A stretch of DNA of 15,742 nt, from the NCBI GenBank assembly GCA_031287135.1, contig JAITTK010000008.1, forward strand, positions 1 to 15,742. Reading direction: 5' to 3'. This DNA comes from Candidatus Methanoplasma reticulitermitis. GTDB taxonomy: Archaea > Thermoplasmatota > Thermoplasmata > Methanomassiliicoccales > Methanomethylophilaceae. The notes beneath the pieces were generated by a model, which searched no databases, was not told the DNA's origin, and worked only from the letters and a program-made list of their open reading frames with translations. Both the position numbers and the translations under genes were made by a program. Below are positions 1 to 6,501 of this stretch, piece after piece (the first letter of the stretch is position 1; each line of letters starts with the position of its first letter).

Positions 1-349
1 CACTAACCTCCGCTTGTACATGGTTTTACTACTATTTATAATAATCTTTTTAGCTATCTAATATGGTTTTCGTAAAAATAATACGATATTCGAATGATTT
101 AGCATTTGTGATGTTTGCCCGGCAATAGGCCAGATCCATCAACCGAATAGTGGAATCACAAGCAAAGATTGACTTCCGCCGGAAGCCAAAGATCTTCTCA
201 ATCATCTTCGTTACACTCCACCCGAGTGTGACTCGATGAGACAGGCGTTGAGGGCATCGCAGAAAGTATTTCAATCCACAAACTCGGGCGGAGTGTGTGA
301 ATCGAAGGTTCATCAAAGACCTTAAAACTGCTGTCCGGATGGAGGAAAT
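1..349. other. AT-rich stretch with decayed coding remnant
   Basis: No intact gene is visible between the window edge and tRNA-Pro. On the minus strand a reading frame without a credible start runs from inside the tRNA to a stop at about 50. Its last hundred residues look protein-like (for example KMIEKIFGF at about 175-205 and ACDSTIRLMDLAY further on). A D-S-T-x-I-type motif resembles the first catalytic Asp region of DDE transposases of the IS4/IS5 type. That resemblance is weak, and I cannot name the family. The stretch is more AT-rich than the neighbouring genes, and its position directly behind a tRNA 3' end fits an insertion scar. It could equally be plain non-coding DNA. Confidence 0.3.
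213..296. repeat. 15-bp inverted repeat with 54-nt spacer
   Basis: ACACTCCACCCGAGT at 213-227 is the reverse complement of ACTCGGGCGGAGTGT at 282-296 except for one position (A220 against C289). It lies in the AT-rich region downstream of tRNA-Pro. The arms are GC-rich compared with their surroundings. No T-tract follows on either strand, so a simple terminator is not supported. Function is unknown. Confidence 0.55.
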
Positions 350-425
350 TGGTGGGCCTATCCGGATTTGAACCGGAGTCAATGGCTCCCAAAGCCACAA
401 GTATACCAGGCTAGCCCATAGGCCC
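350..425 (-). tRNA. tRNA-Pro (anticodon TGG), CCA encoded
   Basis: The minus strand reads 5'-GGGCCTA, a seven-pair acceptor stem with TAGGCCC, then discriminator A and CCA at 352-350, so the CCA end is in the gene. The anticodon arm is GTGGC-TTTGGGA-GCCAT with anticodon TGG, and the T arm is TCCGG-TTCAAAT-CCGGA. There is no intron. The D stem is poor: G10-T25 and G11-C24 pair, but C12 faces A23 and T13 faces T22. A TTTATC-rich TATA box lies about 20 bp upstream, overlapping the end of rdgB. Confidence 0.95.
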
Positions 426-436
426 ACTGACACTTG

Positions 437-450
437 ATAAAGATAAAGAT
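437..450 (-). promoter_or_regulatory. TATA box of tRNA-Pro
   Basis: On the minus strand the sequence ATCTTTATCTTTATC sits about 12-25 bp before the tRNA 5' end at 425, where an archaeal TATA box is expected. It starts immediately after the rdgB stop codon (454-452), so the tRNA promoter and the rdgB 3' end touch. Confidence 0.6.
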
Positions 451-451
451 A

Positions 452-1021
452 TTAAGGTTTGCCCTCAAGGCAAAATGTCTTCATCATCTCTTCCGTGAGC
501 ATGCCGGCGGCCACACCTCTGTGCGAGACCGCGTTCTTTTCGTCGATGGGTATTTCGGCGAATGATCTGACCCCGTCATGACTGAAGATGGGGTCGTATC
601 CGAAACCTTCCGTCCCTCTGCTCCTTTCCAGGATCGTCCCGCCACACACTCCCGTGACAACTATGTCCCTCCCGCCGATATTGCATCCTATGCAGCATTT
701 GAAAACGGCGGACCTGTCTTCGACCCCATCCATGATCTTCAGTATCCCGTCGTTGCCGATCGTCTTCTGAACATATGCCGACCAGACGCCGGGGAATCCC
801 TTCAGATCATTGATGAAGAGTCCGGAATCATCTATCAGGAAATCCGATACGCCCTTTCTCTTCAACTCATCCATGCCCTTTCTCACGACCTCTTCCAACT
901 CCGAGGACTGTATCTCATCGTACGGAATCCTCATGTGCACCGTCTCCACTCCGAGCCTCTCGAAGTAACGCCGATATTCTTCGACCTTCCCCGGATTCGA
1001 GGTTATCACGCCGAGTTTCAT
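452..1021 (-). CDS. rdgB: XTP/dITP diphosphatase (RdgB/HAM1 family)
   Basis: A 189-aa house-cleaning pyrophosphatase that hydrolyses non-canonical purine nucleoside triphosphates (ITP, dITP, XTP) to the monophosphate, keeping them out of DNA and RNA. All family motifs are present: TSNPGK at residues 7-12, DDSGL at 64-68 (metal-binding Asp), GFPGVWSAY at 75-83, GFGYDPIF at 139-146 and EKNAVSHRG at 161-169 (base recognition). The length is normal for archaeal and bacterial members. The ATG start overlaps the bud32 stop as ATGA, so the two genes are co-transcribed and translationally coupled, with rdgB second. Pairing of this pyrophosphatase gene with bud32 recurs in archaea as far as I recall. 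Location is cytoplasmic. Confidence 0.95.
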   Translation of the reverse strand: MKLGVITSNPGKVEEYRRYFERLGVETVHMRIPYDEIQSSELEEVVRKGMDELKRKGVSDFLIDDSGLFINDLKGFPGVWSAYVQKTIGNDGILKIMDGVEDRSAVFKCCIGCNIGGRDIVVTGVCGGTILERSRGTEGFGYDPIFSHDGVRSFAEIPIDEKNAVSHRGVAAGMLTEEMMKTFCLEGKP

Positions 1022-1641
1022 GTGTACCTTCCCCTGTTGTTTATCTCTTCCATCTTCTTAAGCAGTCTCTCCGGTTCGTGTTTGGCCGCGACGTATGAGT
1101 CCATGAGCTCATGGAAGTTTTCGGTCAGACCTGGGTGGGCCGAAAGGAAGGCCCTTTTCAGAAGATGCATATCGACACCCAGATCCTCAAGCTCCGCATT
1201 TGTCTTTCCCATGGATAGGTCGATCAGGCAGATCCTGCCATCCTCGGTCAATATCATATTCGATGTCGTGAGGTCCCCGTGACATATCAGCGAGTTGTGC
1301 AAATCCGCCACCGTGCTGCCTATCTTCCGGCACAACTCCGCCGCGGATGCCGGGTCCAGGTCGAGGGCGTCCTTGATCTTCGTACCTTTTACATTCTCCA
1401 TGGTTATGGAGGATTCCCCGAGGTCGATATCGTATATCATCGGGGTCCTGACCCCGGCACGTCTGGCCTCCCTCATCAGTCTGGCTTCGTTCTTTGTTCT
1501 GGATGTACGGATCCCCGAATCGAGTTCCCGCACCCTGTATCTCTTGGGGGACCTGACTTTCACAAGCGCATCCCTTCCAAGGAAGGATGCGGCGTATATC
1601 TCCGCCTCGGCCCCTTTGGCCACGGGTATGCTTTCCGACAC
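1018..1641 (-). CDS. bud32: Bud32 atypical kinase/ATPase, KEOPS complex subunit
   Basis: A free-standing Bud32 of about 207 aa, the small RIO-like kinase that works with Kae1, Cgi121 and Pcc1 in making t6A37 on ANN-decoding tRNAs. Visible motifs (numbered from the GTG start) are the nucleotide loop GAEAEIY at 10-16, the VKV lysine near 28, the catalytic loop HGDLTTSN at 121-128, the metal-binding IDLSMG at 140-145, and the C-terminal GRYT tail typical of Bud32. In some archaea Bud32 is fused to Kae1; here it is not. I chose GTG at 1641 because the TATA box centred near 1670 predicts transcription from about 1644, making the message essentially leaderless. An in-frame TTG at 1650 is the alternative and would lie upstream of that site. 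rdgB follows with a 4-nt overlap. Confidence 0.93.
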   Translation of the reverse strand: MSESIPVAKGAEAEIYAASFLGRDALVKVRSPKRYRVRELDSGIRTSRTKNEARLMREARRAGVRTPMIYDIDLGESSITMENVKGTKIKDALDLDPASAAELCRKIGSTVADLHNSLICHGDLTTSNMILTEDGRICLIDLSMGKTNAELEDLGVDMHLLKRAFLSAHPGLTENFHELMDSYVAAKHEPERLLKKMEEINNRGRYT

Positions 1642-1660
1642 GGATGTCAATCTGCGACCT

Positions 1661-1680
1661 TATGTAAATATATACTCCCG
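1661..1680. promoter_or_regulatory. Shared bidirectional TATA element
   Basis: One A/T block, TATGTAAATATATACT, lies between two divergent starts. Read on the minus strand, GGGAG then TATATATT forms a BRE/TATA pair about 26 bp before the bud32 GTG at 1641. Read on the plus strand, AAATATAT is centred 28 bp before the ATG at 1698. Both messages would be nearly leaderless. There is no room for two independent promoters. Confidence 0.6.
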
Positions 1681-1697
1681 ATTGGATATTAAGCATC

Positions 1698-2372
1698 ATG
1701 AGATATACCATAACGGGAGACAATCTCCAGTTTGTGAATGTTCAGTTGGAGGACGATGAGATCTTCCAATCGGTTGCCGGAGGCATGGCCTACATGACAG
1801 GGAACATGGTCATGGAGGCGAAGATGAACGGAGGGGTCCTGAGAGGATTGGGCAGGGCGATATCCGGAGCATCTCTGTTCCTGGTGGAATACAAATCCAA
1901 AGGCGGCACCGGGATAGTGGGGCTCGGAGGATCCGCACCCGGCAAGATAGTCGATCTCGATATCGGAAAGGGCAAATGGATCGTCCAGAAGACGGGATAT
2001 CTGGGATCGCAGACGAGCGTCGAGCTCAAATTGGCATTCCAGAAGAAACTGGGGAGCATATTCTTCGGCGGAGAGGGATTTATATTGCAGGAACTGAGCG
2101 GTACCGGCATAGCATTCGTGGCGGCATGCGGGGATTTCAATATCGTGGACCTTAAACCCGGCGAACAATACAAGGTCGCCACGGCCAAAGCCGTCGCCTG
2201 GCAGGAATCAGTCACTTACGATATAACCGCCGCGGGAGGGATCAAGACCGCGTTGTTCGGAGGGGAGGGGCTGTTCGTGACGACCCTGACAGGCCCCGGT
2301 AAGATAATCATACAGTCGATGACGCTTGCGGAACTGGCCAGCTCTCTGGTGCCGTTCCTTCCGTCTAGTTGA
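1698..2372 (+). CDS. AIM24 / TIGR00266 family protein
   Basis: A 224-aa protein with the repetitive beta pattern of the AIM24 family (named for yeast mitochondrial Altered Inheritance of Mitochondria 24; TIGR00266 in prokaryotes). Hallmarks are the early segment VAGGMAYMTGNMVMEAKMNGG (about residues 26-46), two related FFGGEGFILQELSGTG and LFGGEGLFVTTLTGPG segments (about 121-136 and 187-202) reflecting internal duplication, and a glycine-rich core. No signal peptide or membrane helix is seen. Biochemical function is not established for the family. The ATG lies about 28 bp after the TATA centre, so the message is probably leaderless. The next gene, a two-helix membrane protein, starts 13 nt after the stop with its own Shine-Dalgarno site, so the pair probably forms an operon and may act at the membrane. 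Confidence 0.88.
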   Translation: MRYTITGDNLQFVNVQLEDDEIFQSVAGGMAYMTGNMVMEAKMNGGVLRGLGRAISGASLFLVEYKSKGGTGIVGLGGSAPGKIVDLDIGKGKWIVQKTGYLGSQTSVELKLAFQKKLGSIFFGGEGFILQELSGTGIAFVAACGDFNIVDLKPGEQYKVATAKAVAWQESVTYDITAAGGIKTALFGGEGLFVTTLTGPGKIIIQSMTLAELASSLVPFLPSS

Positions 2373-2385
2373 TGAGGTGAAAGAC

Positions 2386-2700
2386 ATGGCATATGCAGGA
2401 AAGACAGGACGGAACAGCACGCTGGGATCTGCGTTAGCGATCCTGCTGCTGGTGGCAGTTATAGTTGTGACTGCGGTGTATGTTGCCCTAAACCCGGGCA
2501 TACTGGAGAGTTTGGCGCATCTGGCGTTGGTCGTTATCGTGATCCTTATCATCGCGGCGGTCATAATATACCTCGCGGTGGCGATACTGGCAGTCCCTTA
2601 CTACGCCGCCAAAGGCGAGGAATATCAGACGGATGCTTCGTACGACCTCGATGACGTCGAACCGGTGAGGGAGAAGGACTCCGAGAAGAAGGACGACTGA
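2386..2700 (+). CDS. Small two-helix membrane protein, unknown function
   Basis: A 104-aa protein that I do not recognise. The start is ATG 2386 because GAGGTGA at 2374-2380 sits 5 nt upstream; a longer frame from 2326 would overlap the preceding gene and lacks a ribosome site. The N-terminus is short and basic (MAYAGKTGRN). Two hydrophobic segments follow, at about residues 14-35 and 41-70, separated by a short NPG-containing turn. The C-terminal tail of about 30 residues is strongly acidic then mixed-charge (DLDDVEPVREKDSEKKDD) and is probably cytoplasmic. It lies 13 nt behind the AIM24-family gene and is likely co-expressed with it. A partner or anchor role for the AIM24 protein is only an inference from that arrangement. 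Confidence 0.85.
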   Translation: MAYAGKTGRNSTLGSALAILLLVAVIVVTAVYVALNPGILESLAHLALVVIVILIIAAVIIYLAVAILAVPYYAAKGEEYQTDASYDLDDVEPVREKDSEKKDD

Positions 2701-2710
2701 ACCATTACAA

Positions 2711-2720
2711 ACACTTTATC
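2711..2720 (+). promoter_or_regulatory. TATA box of radB
   Basis: ACACTTTATC, with TTTATC centred at about 2717, is 27 bp before the GTG start at 2744. This predicts a leaderless radB transcript; no Shine-Dalgarno site is visible before the GTG. Confidence 0.55.
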
Positions 2721-2743
2721 AATCCCTTTCACTTTCTACCGTC

Positions 2744-3403
2744 GTGAATCGCATACCCACCGGATGCAGGGCTTTCGATGACCTTCTGGGCGGAGGTATC
2801 GAGAAAGGAAGCATCACGCTCCTCTACGGCGAGGCCGGCGCAGGCAAATCCAATGTCTGCCTGCAGACCGCCCGCAACGTCATAAGGAGCGGCAAGAGAG
2901 TGGCGTACATCGATTCCGAAGGCCTCTCCTATGACAGAGTCAATCAGGTGTTCGGCACCGAAGGCGAGAATGCCAAGAGCCTGCTGGTCTCCCAGGTGCA
3001 CAGTTTCGAGGAACAGTCCGACCGTGTGGACAAGACCGTGAATCTAGCTGACAAGGGGGTTATCGACCTGGCCATCGTGGACTCCATAAACATGTATTAC
3101 AGGATAAACCATGACGACATAAAAGTCAGGAACGATCTCGTCAGACAGATCGAGGCTCTCCTGGGCATGGCGCGGAGGAATGATGTCGCGGTGCTGCTGA
3201 CATCGCAGGTATACTCCAACATCGCCACTGGGGGGATAGAGTTCCTGGGCGGACACTCGCTGAGCCACAATTCTAAGACGATTCTGAGACTCGACAAGAA
3301 AGGCAACAGTGTCCGGACGGCGGTGATAATGAAACACCGCAGCCTGCCGGAGGGCAGGTCTGCGAATTACAAGATAACCGCAACAGGCATAGAGGATCTG
3401 TGA
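2744..3403 (+). CDS. radB: RadB, RecA/RadA-family recombination protein
   Basis: A 219-aa archaeal RadA paralogue consisting of the ATPase core only, without the N-terminal helix-hairpin-helix domain of RadA; this length is normal for RadB. The start motif IPTGCRAFDDLLGGGIEKG (residues 4-22) is typical. Walker A is GEAGAGKS at 29-36 and Walker B is LAIVDS at 109-114; LLTSQVYSN at 151-159 matches the L2-preceding TSQV segment. RadB binds ATP and DNA, hydrolyses ATP poorly, and is thought to assist RadA and Holliday junction processing. GTG is the start; the TATA box 27 bp upstream makes the message leaderless. Its TGA abuts the stop of the convergent idsA with no intergenic base. Confidence 0.95.
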   Translation: MNRIPTGCRAFDDLLGGGIEKGSITLLYGEAGAGKSNVCLQTARNVIRSGKRVAYIDSEGLSYDRVNQVFGTEGENAKSLLVSQVHSFEEQSDRVDKTVNLADKGVIDLAIVDSINMYYRINHDDIKVRNDLVRQIEALLGMARRNDVAVLLTSQVYSNIATGGIEFLGGHSLSHNSKTILRLDKKGNSVRTAVIMKHRSLPEGRSANYKITATGIEDL

Positions 3404-4387
3404 TCAGACATCCCTGTCGATCGCATATCTTGCCAAGGCTATCATGAATTCCTTATGCTCGCCCGGAGCCAGAACGTCCAGTTTGGAGATGGCCTCAGTG
3501 ACTTTTTCCTGTGCCAGCTGTCTTCCGTAGGCTATGCTCCCCGCATCTTCCATTATTGATCTGGCTCTCTTGACCTGTTCTTCGGTCGCATCCGCATTCC
3601 CGAGTATGCCCTTGAACTCTTCGAGGACTTTCGGATCCTTTATGTTCTTCACTGCGTGCGTCACCATCACGGTGCACTTGCCCTTCCTTATATCGTTGCC
3701 CACGGACTTCCCCGTCTTTGAGGGGTCGCCCGCTATACCGAGGTAATCATCGAATATCTGGAATCCGAGGCCCAGGGCCATGGCGTACTCGTGAAGCGCC
3801 TTTACCGTCCTATCATCCGCACCGCCCGCCAGGGCACCTCCCGCCGCCGCGGCGGCGAACAGGACGCTCGTTTTCAGTCTGATGGTCTCTATGTAGGTCT
3901 CTTCGGACACGATCCTGCCTTCGTTATTCACGTCCATCTCCTGTCCGCGGGCGAGGTCCCAGACGGCCCGGGTGACATACTTGAGTATCTCTCTCATATT
4001 CCTGTCCGGGACATCGAGTTCCGCGATTATCTGGAATGCCTTTGCGAACAGGGCATCCCCGGCGAGTATGGCGGTCGGCACATCATATGCAACATGTATG
4101 GTCGTCATGCCTCTCCTTTGTCTGTCCCCGTCCATGAAGTCGTCATGGACAAGAGTGAAGTTATGGATGTATTCCACAGCTACCGCCAGAGGTACGGCTT
4201 TCGATCTGTCGCCTCCCACGGCGCCGGCCGCGGCGAGGACCATCGCGGGGCGCATCCTCTTGCCCCCGGCATACGGATACTGTCTGGCGGCCTCGATCAG
4301 ATTGGCCGGTTCCTCATCGTCTATGTACTGTCTTATCGGGCCGTCCAATTCCCTCGAGGTCCTCATCAGATATTCTTTTGCGTCCAT
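3404..4387 (-). CDS. idsA: Short-chain polyprenyl diphosphate synthase (FPP/GGPP type)
   Basis: A 327-aa trans-prenyltransferase that condenses IPP with allylic diphosphates to give the C15/C20 chains of archaeal lipids. It has GGKRMRP at residues 41-47, the first aspartate-rich motif DDFMDGDRQRRG from residue 82, and the second FDDYLGIAGD with DD at 213-214, then KTGKSVGND. Phe77 lies five residues before the first Asp motif, the position whose bulky residue limits product to about C20 in archaeal GGPP synthases. ATG 4387 is preferred because GGAGG (4399-4395) lies 7 nt upstream; an ATG at 4405 has no such site. The start lies within the end of fni (22-nt overlap), so it is translationally coupled. 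It is the last gene of the IPK-fni-idsA operon. Confidence 0.95.
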   Translation of the reverse strand: MDAKEYLMRTSRELDGPIRQYIDDEEPANLIEAARQYPYAGGKRMRPAMVLAAAGAVGGDRSKAVPLAVAVEYIHNFTLVHDDFMDGDRQRRGMTTIHVAYDVPTAILAGDALFAKAFQIIAELDVPDRNMREILKYVTRAVWDLARGQEMDVNNEGRIVSEETYIETIRLKTSVLFAAAAAGGALAGGADDRTVKALHEYAMALGLGFQIFDDYLGIAGDPSKTGKSVGNDIRKGKCTVMVTHAVKNIKDPKVLEEFKGILGNADATEEQVKRARSIMEDAGSIAYGRQLAQEKVTEAISKLDVLAPGEHKEFMIALARYAIDRDV

Positions 4388-5439
4388 GGTAATTCCTCCA
4401 GCCATTGTTTGGTTTGTCCGAGCACTATGTATCTGGCACCGGAAAGCTGTTTTATGTTCTCCGATCCGGTGAGCAGCATGGCCGCTCTGAGTTCTTCCCT
4501 TATCAGGGTGAGCTTCTCGATCACAGCATCGGATGATTCTGTCGCTTCTCTGAGGACCGCGTGCGCCGCGCCGGCGCAGGATGCACCCATCGCAATGGAT
4601 GATGCGACGTGTATGCCGTCGAGTATCCCTCCCGATGCTATTATCGGCAGGCCGTTCTTCGCTTCCATCAGGGACACGGGCGAGGGGATCCCCCAGTCGA
4701 AGAACGACTCCCCCATGTTGGTCCTTATGATGTCATTGCCGGCCATCGCCCTGTATAGTTCGACGGCGGAGAAACTGGTGCCTCCCGCGCCGGATATGTC
4801 CATCCCGATTATGCCCGTGCCCTTAAGCCTGGACGCAACCTCTCTGGATATCCCCGCACCCGTTTCTTTGACTATGGTGCGGTGCTCTTTTGCGATGTCC
4901 CTTATCGCGTCGAAGCAGCCTCTGGCGTTCGTATCGCCCTCTGGCTGTATCACTTCCTGCAGGAAGTTCAGGTGTATCGCCATGACATCCGCATCCACCA
5001 GGTCCTTTGCCCTGCCTATGTCCTCCGAGGAGAATCTGTCCTTGCTGTGTTGCCGCACCAGCTGCGGCGCACCCACATTACCTATCACGAGAGGCAGGTC
5101 ATATTCCTTTATGACGGAGTAGCTGTCCGGGTCCGCACCCGCGATCCCGGCCCTTTCGCTCCCGACTCCCATCCCGATACCGAGTTCCGAGCATGCGGCA
5201 GCTATGTTCTCGTTGATTTTTCTGGCACCCGGGAACCCGCCGGTTATCGCGGTCACGACGAAGGGGAACTCCAGTTTCTTCCCGAACAGCTCCGCGGACA
5301 TGTCTATATCGTCGGCATCGACCTCGGGTAGCGCATTGTGGATCAGTCGGATGTCGTCCCAGTAACAGTATCCGGGTTCGATCCTCTCATTGAGGCATAT
5401 GTCTATGTGGTCTGCTTTCCTTTCTTTGATGGGTGTCAT
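4366..5439 (-). CDS. fni: Type 2 isopentenyl-diphosphate delta-isomerase (FMN)
   Basis: A 357-aa FMN-dependent IDI-2 that interconverts IPP and DMAPP, using reduced FMN as an acid/base group. Motifs in order: RKADHI at 7-12, TAITGG at 63-68 (FMN site), HLNFLQEVIQPEGD at 156-169 (substrate and Mg; Gln161/Glu162), KETGAGIS at 191-198, SGAGGTSF at 216-223 and ASGGILDG at 268-275. The length is typical. Its ATG overlaps the IPK stop (ATGA at 5439-5436) and its 3' end overlaps idsA. The operon therefore runs from isopentenyl phosphate to prenyl chains in reaction order: IPK makes IPP, Fni makes DMAPP, IdsA joins them. Confidence 0.96.
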   Translation of the reverse strand: MTPIKERKADHIDICLNERIEPGYCYWDDIRLIHNALPEVDADDIDMSAELFGKKLEFPFVVTAITGGFPGARKINENIAAACSELGIGMGVGSERAGIAGADPDSYSVIKEYDLPLVIGNVGAPQLVRQHSKDRFSSEDIGRAKDLVDADVMAIHLNFLQEVIQPEGDTNARGCFDAIRDIAKEHRTIVKETGAGISREVASRLKGTGIIGMDISGAGGTSFSAVELYRAMAGNDIIRTNMGESFFDWGIPSPVSLMEAKNGLPIIASGGILDGIHVASSIAMGASCAGAAHAVLREATESSDAVIEKLTLIREELRAAMLLTGSENIKQLSGARYIVLGQTKQWLEELPWTQKNI

Positions 5440-6215
5440 CGCAGTCCTCCCCTGGCGGTGGTGGAGATGATCTTCTCCCCCTTTAATATTGAGTATAATC
5501 TGCCTGGAACGGAGCCGTTAATCAGTACGCAATCCCTTTCGGGGGTAGTAATCCTCAGCATGGCCTCCATTTTGGCTTTCACCCCTCCCGTTACGTCATC
5601 GATTGTACTGTCGCCCGTCACCTTCTCCAAAAGTTCCGAAGTGACCTCGGTCAGAAGTTTTGAATCCGGGTTCGATTTCGGGTCCCTGTCATACAGCCCG
5701 TCCACATCGGAGACGAAGATCACCCTCTCAGGTGAATATATGCCGCACAGGATTTCCATCAGCTGATCCCCGGAACATATCCCGAAACCCCTCTTCCGGT
5801 CGAAGACGACGTCTCCGAACATGACAGGCATGATTCCCAGGTGGGAGGCCGATAGCATCACGTCGGTGTTATCGACGATCAGTTTTCCGTCATCCATTAT
5901 GAAACAGGACCCGGGGGGCACGGACATCGCAGGTATCCCCGCATCAAGCATCTCTCTCACGACCATCAGATTGAGCTCCCTGACGTCGTACTGGACCCTG
6001 GCAACAGCGGGAACCTGTGCGAAATCGACGAACCCGTCCTGAATGGAGTATTCCTTGGCAAGGACATGCCCGAACGATCCGGCACCATGCACGACCAGCA
6101 CGTTCTCCTCGGAATCCCTTATCTCTCTGCAGAGCCTCGACACGGCATCGCGGTTGAATGTCCTGTACTGGGCCTTGTCCGTTATGACGCTCCCGCCCAG
6201 TTTGATCAATATCAT
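5436..6215 (-). CDS. ipk: Isopentenyl phosphate kinase
   Basis: A 259-aa amino acid kinase-fold enzyme that phosphorylates isopentenyl phosphate to IPP, the last step of the archaeal modified mevalonate routes. The N-terminus IKLGGSVITDK (residues 4-14) carries the ATP-binding Lys/Gly. VHGAGSFGH at 42-50 holds the two His of IPK, His50 aligning with the catalytic His known in the family. SGDQLM at 148-153, FVSDVDGLYDRDP at 167-179 and DVTGGVKAKM at 207-216 are nucleotide-site motifs. The length matches archaeal IPKs. The TATA-like CTATTAAAACAA centred near 6241 is about 26 bp before the ATG, so the operon message appears leaderless. It heads the ipk-fni-idsA operon, just downstream of the 5S gene on the same strand. 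Confidence 0.95.
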   Translation of the reverse strand: MILIKLGGSVITDKAQYRTFNRDAVSRLCREIRDSEENVLVVHGAGSFGHVLAKEYSIQDGFVDFAQVPAVARVQYDVRELNLMVVREMLDAGIPAMSVPPGSCFIMDDGKLIVDNTDVMLSASHLGIMPVMFGDVVFDRKRGFGICSGDQLMEILCGIYSPERVIFVSDVDGLYDRDPKSNPDSKLLTEVTSELLEKVTGDSTIDDVTGGVKAKMEAMLRITTPERDCVLINGSVPGRLYSILKGEKIISTTARGGLR

Positions 6216-6234
6216 TGCCGAATGATAGCGGAGG

Positions 6235-6246
6235 TTGTTTTAATAG
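6235..6246 (-). promoter_or_regulatory. TATA box of the ipk-fni-idsA operon
   Basis: The minus strand reads CTATTAAAACAA, centred about 26 bp upstream of the ipk ATG at 6215. It gives the isoprenoid operon a promoter separate from the 5S gene that lies just upstream. Confidence 0.5.
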
Positions 6247-6271
6247 TTATCATGCCTGCCGAAGAGGGGTG

Positions 6272-6276
6272 AAAAA
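6272..6276 (-). terminator. T-tract after 5S rRNA
   Basis: The minus strand has CACTTTTTCACC directly after the 5S 3' end. A run of five T is a plausible archaeal oligo-T termination signal separating 5S from ipk. No extra hairpin is needed because the 5S helix I precedes it. Confidence 0.5.
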
Positions 6277-6278
6277 GT

Positions 6279-6402
6279 GGTTGACAGCGTGCCTGTGTTC
6301 CCGTACGCTTGCGCAGTACAGTACAGACAGGTACGCGGGCGGACTTTACTACCGGGTTCGAGATGGGACCGGGTGTTTCCCCGCCGCTATGGCCGTCAGA
6401 CC
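6279..6402 (-). rRNA. rrf: 5S ribosomal RNA
   Basis: The minus strand contains the universally conserved 5S core: GGCCATAGCGGCGGGGAAAC, then ACCCGGTCCCATCTCGAACC, then CGGTAGTAAAG. The ends form helix I: GGT..TGACGGC at the 5' side pairs with GCTGTCA.ACC at the 3' side with one G-T pair. The length of about 124 nt is normal; exact ends are good to a few bases. No 16S, 23S or tRNA lies beside it, so this is an unlinked 5S gene with its own TATA box. Unlinked rRNA genes are known in Thermoplasmata. Confidence 0.95.
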
Positions 6403-6420
6403 AATTCCTGCCATAACTGC

Positions 6421-6434
6421 AAAGTATATTAATC
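6421..6434 (-). promoter_or_regulatory. TATA box of 5S rRNA
   Basis: The minus strand reads AAGATTAATATACTTTGC, with the box centred near 6428, 26 bp before the 5S 5' end at 6402. The position fits almost exactly and supports both the promoter and the 5' end. Confidence 0.65.
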
Positions 6435-6444
6435 TTACTGAACA

Positions 6445-6499
6445 GGCGGTATCCGTGCATCCGTTCGCAGATACGGACCGAGCCGATGCATGTGCCGCC
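6445..6499. repeat. Imperfect dyad between hypC and 5S promoter
   Basis: Nested complementary pairs are GGCGG/CCGCC (6445-6449, 6495-6499), TGCAT/ATGCA (6456-6460, 6486-6490) and CCGT/ACGG (6461-6464, 6473-6476). The sequence lies immediately after the hypC stop. It might fold at the 3' end of the alaX-nac-hypC message, but internal loops are large and no T-tract follows. Confidence 0.3.
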
Positions 6500-6501
6500 G
6501 A

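Noticed and set aside
50..433. 127-residue minus-strand frame as an intact gene
   Set aside because: Its first third is the tRNA-Pro gene read as protein, with the start in the tRNA promoter. Only the distal part looks coding, so it is kept as a remnant rather than a gene.
578..1282. 234-codon plus-strand frame opposite rdgB and bud32
   Set aside because: It is antisense to two confidently identified genes. The composition is not protein-like, and it has no promoter or ribosome site.
3791..5122. 443-codon open frame on the plus strand across idsA and fni
   Set aside because: It lies entirely opposite two well-identified enzymes with all motifs intact. Its translation has no family features. 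It is explained by GC-rich codon bias on the other strand.
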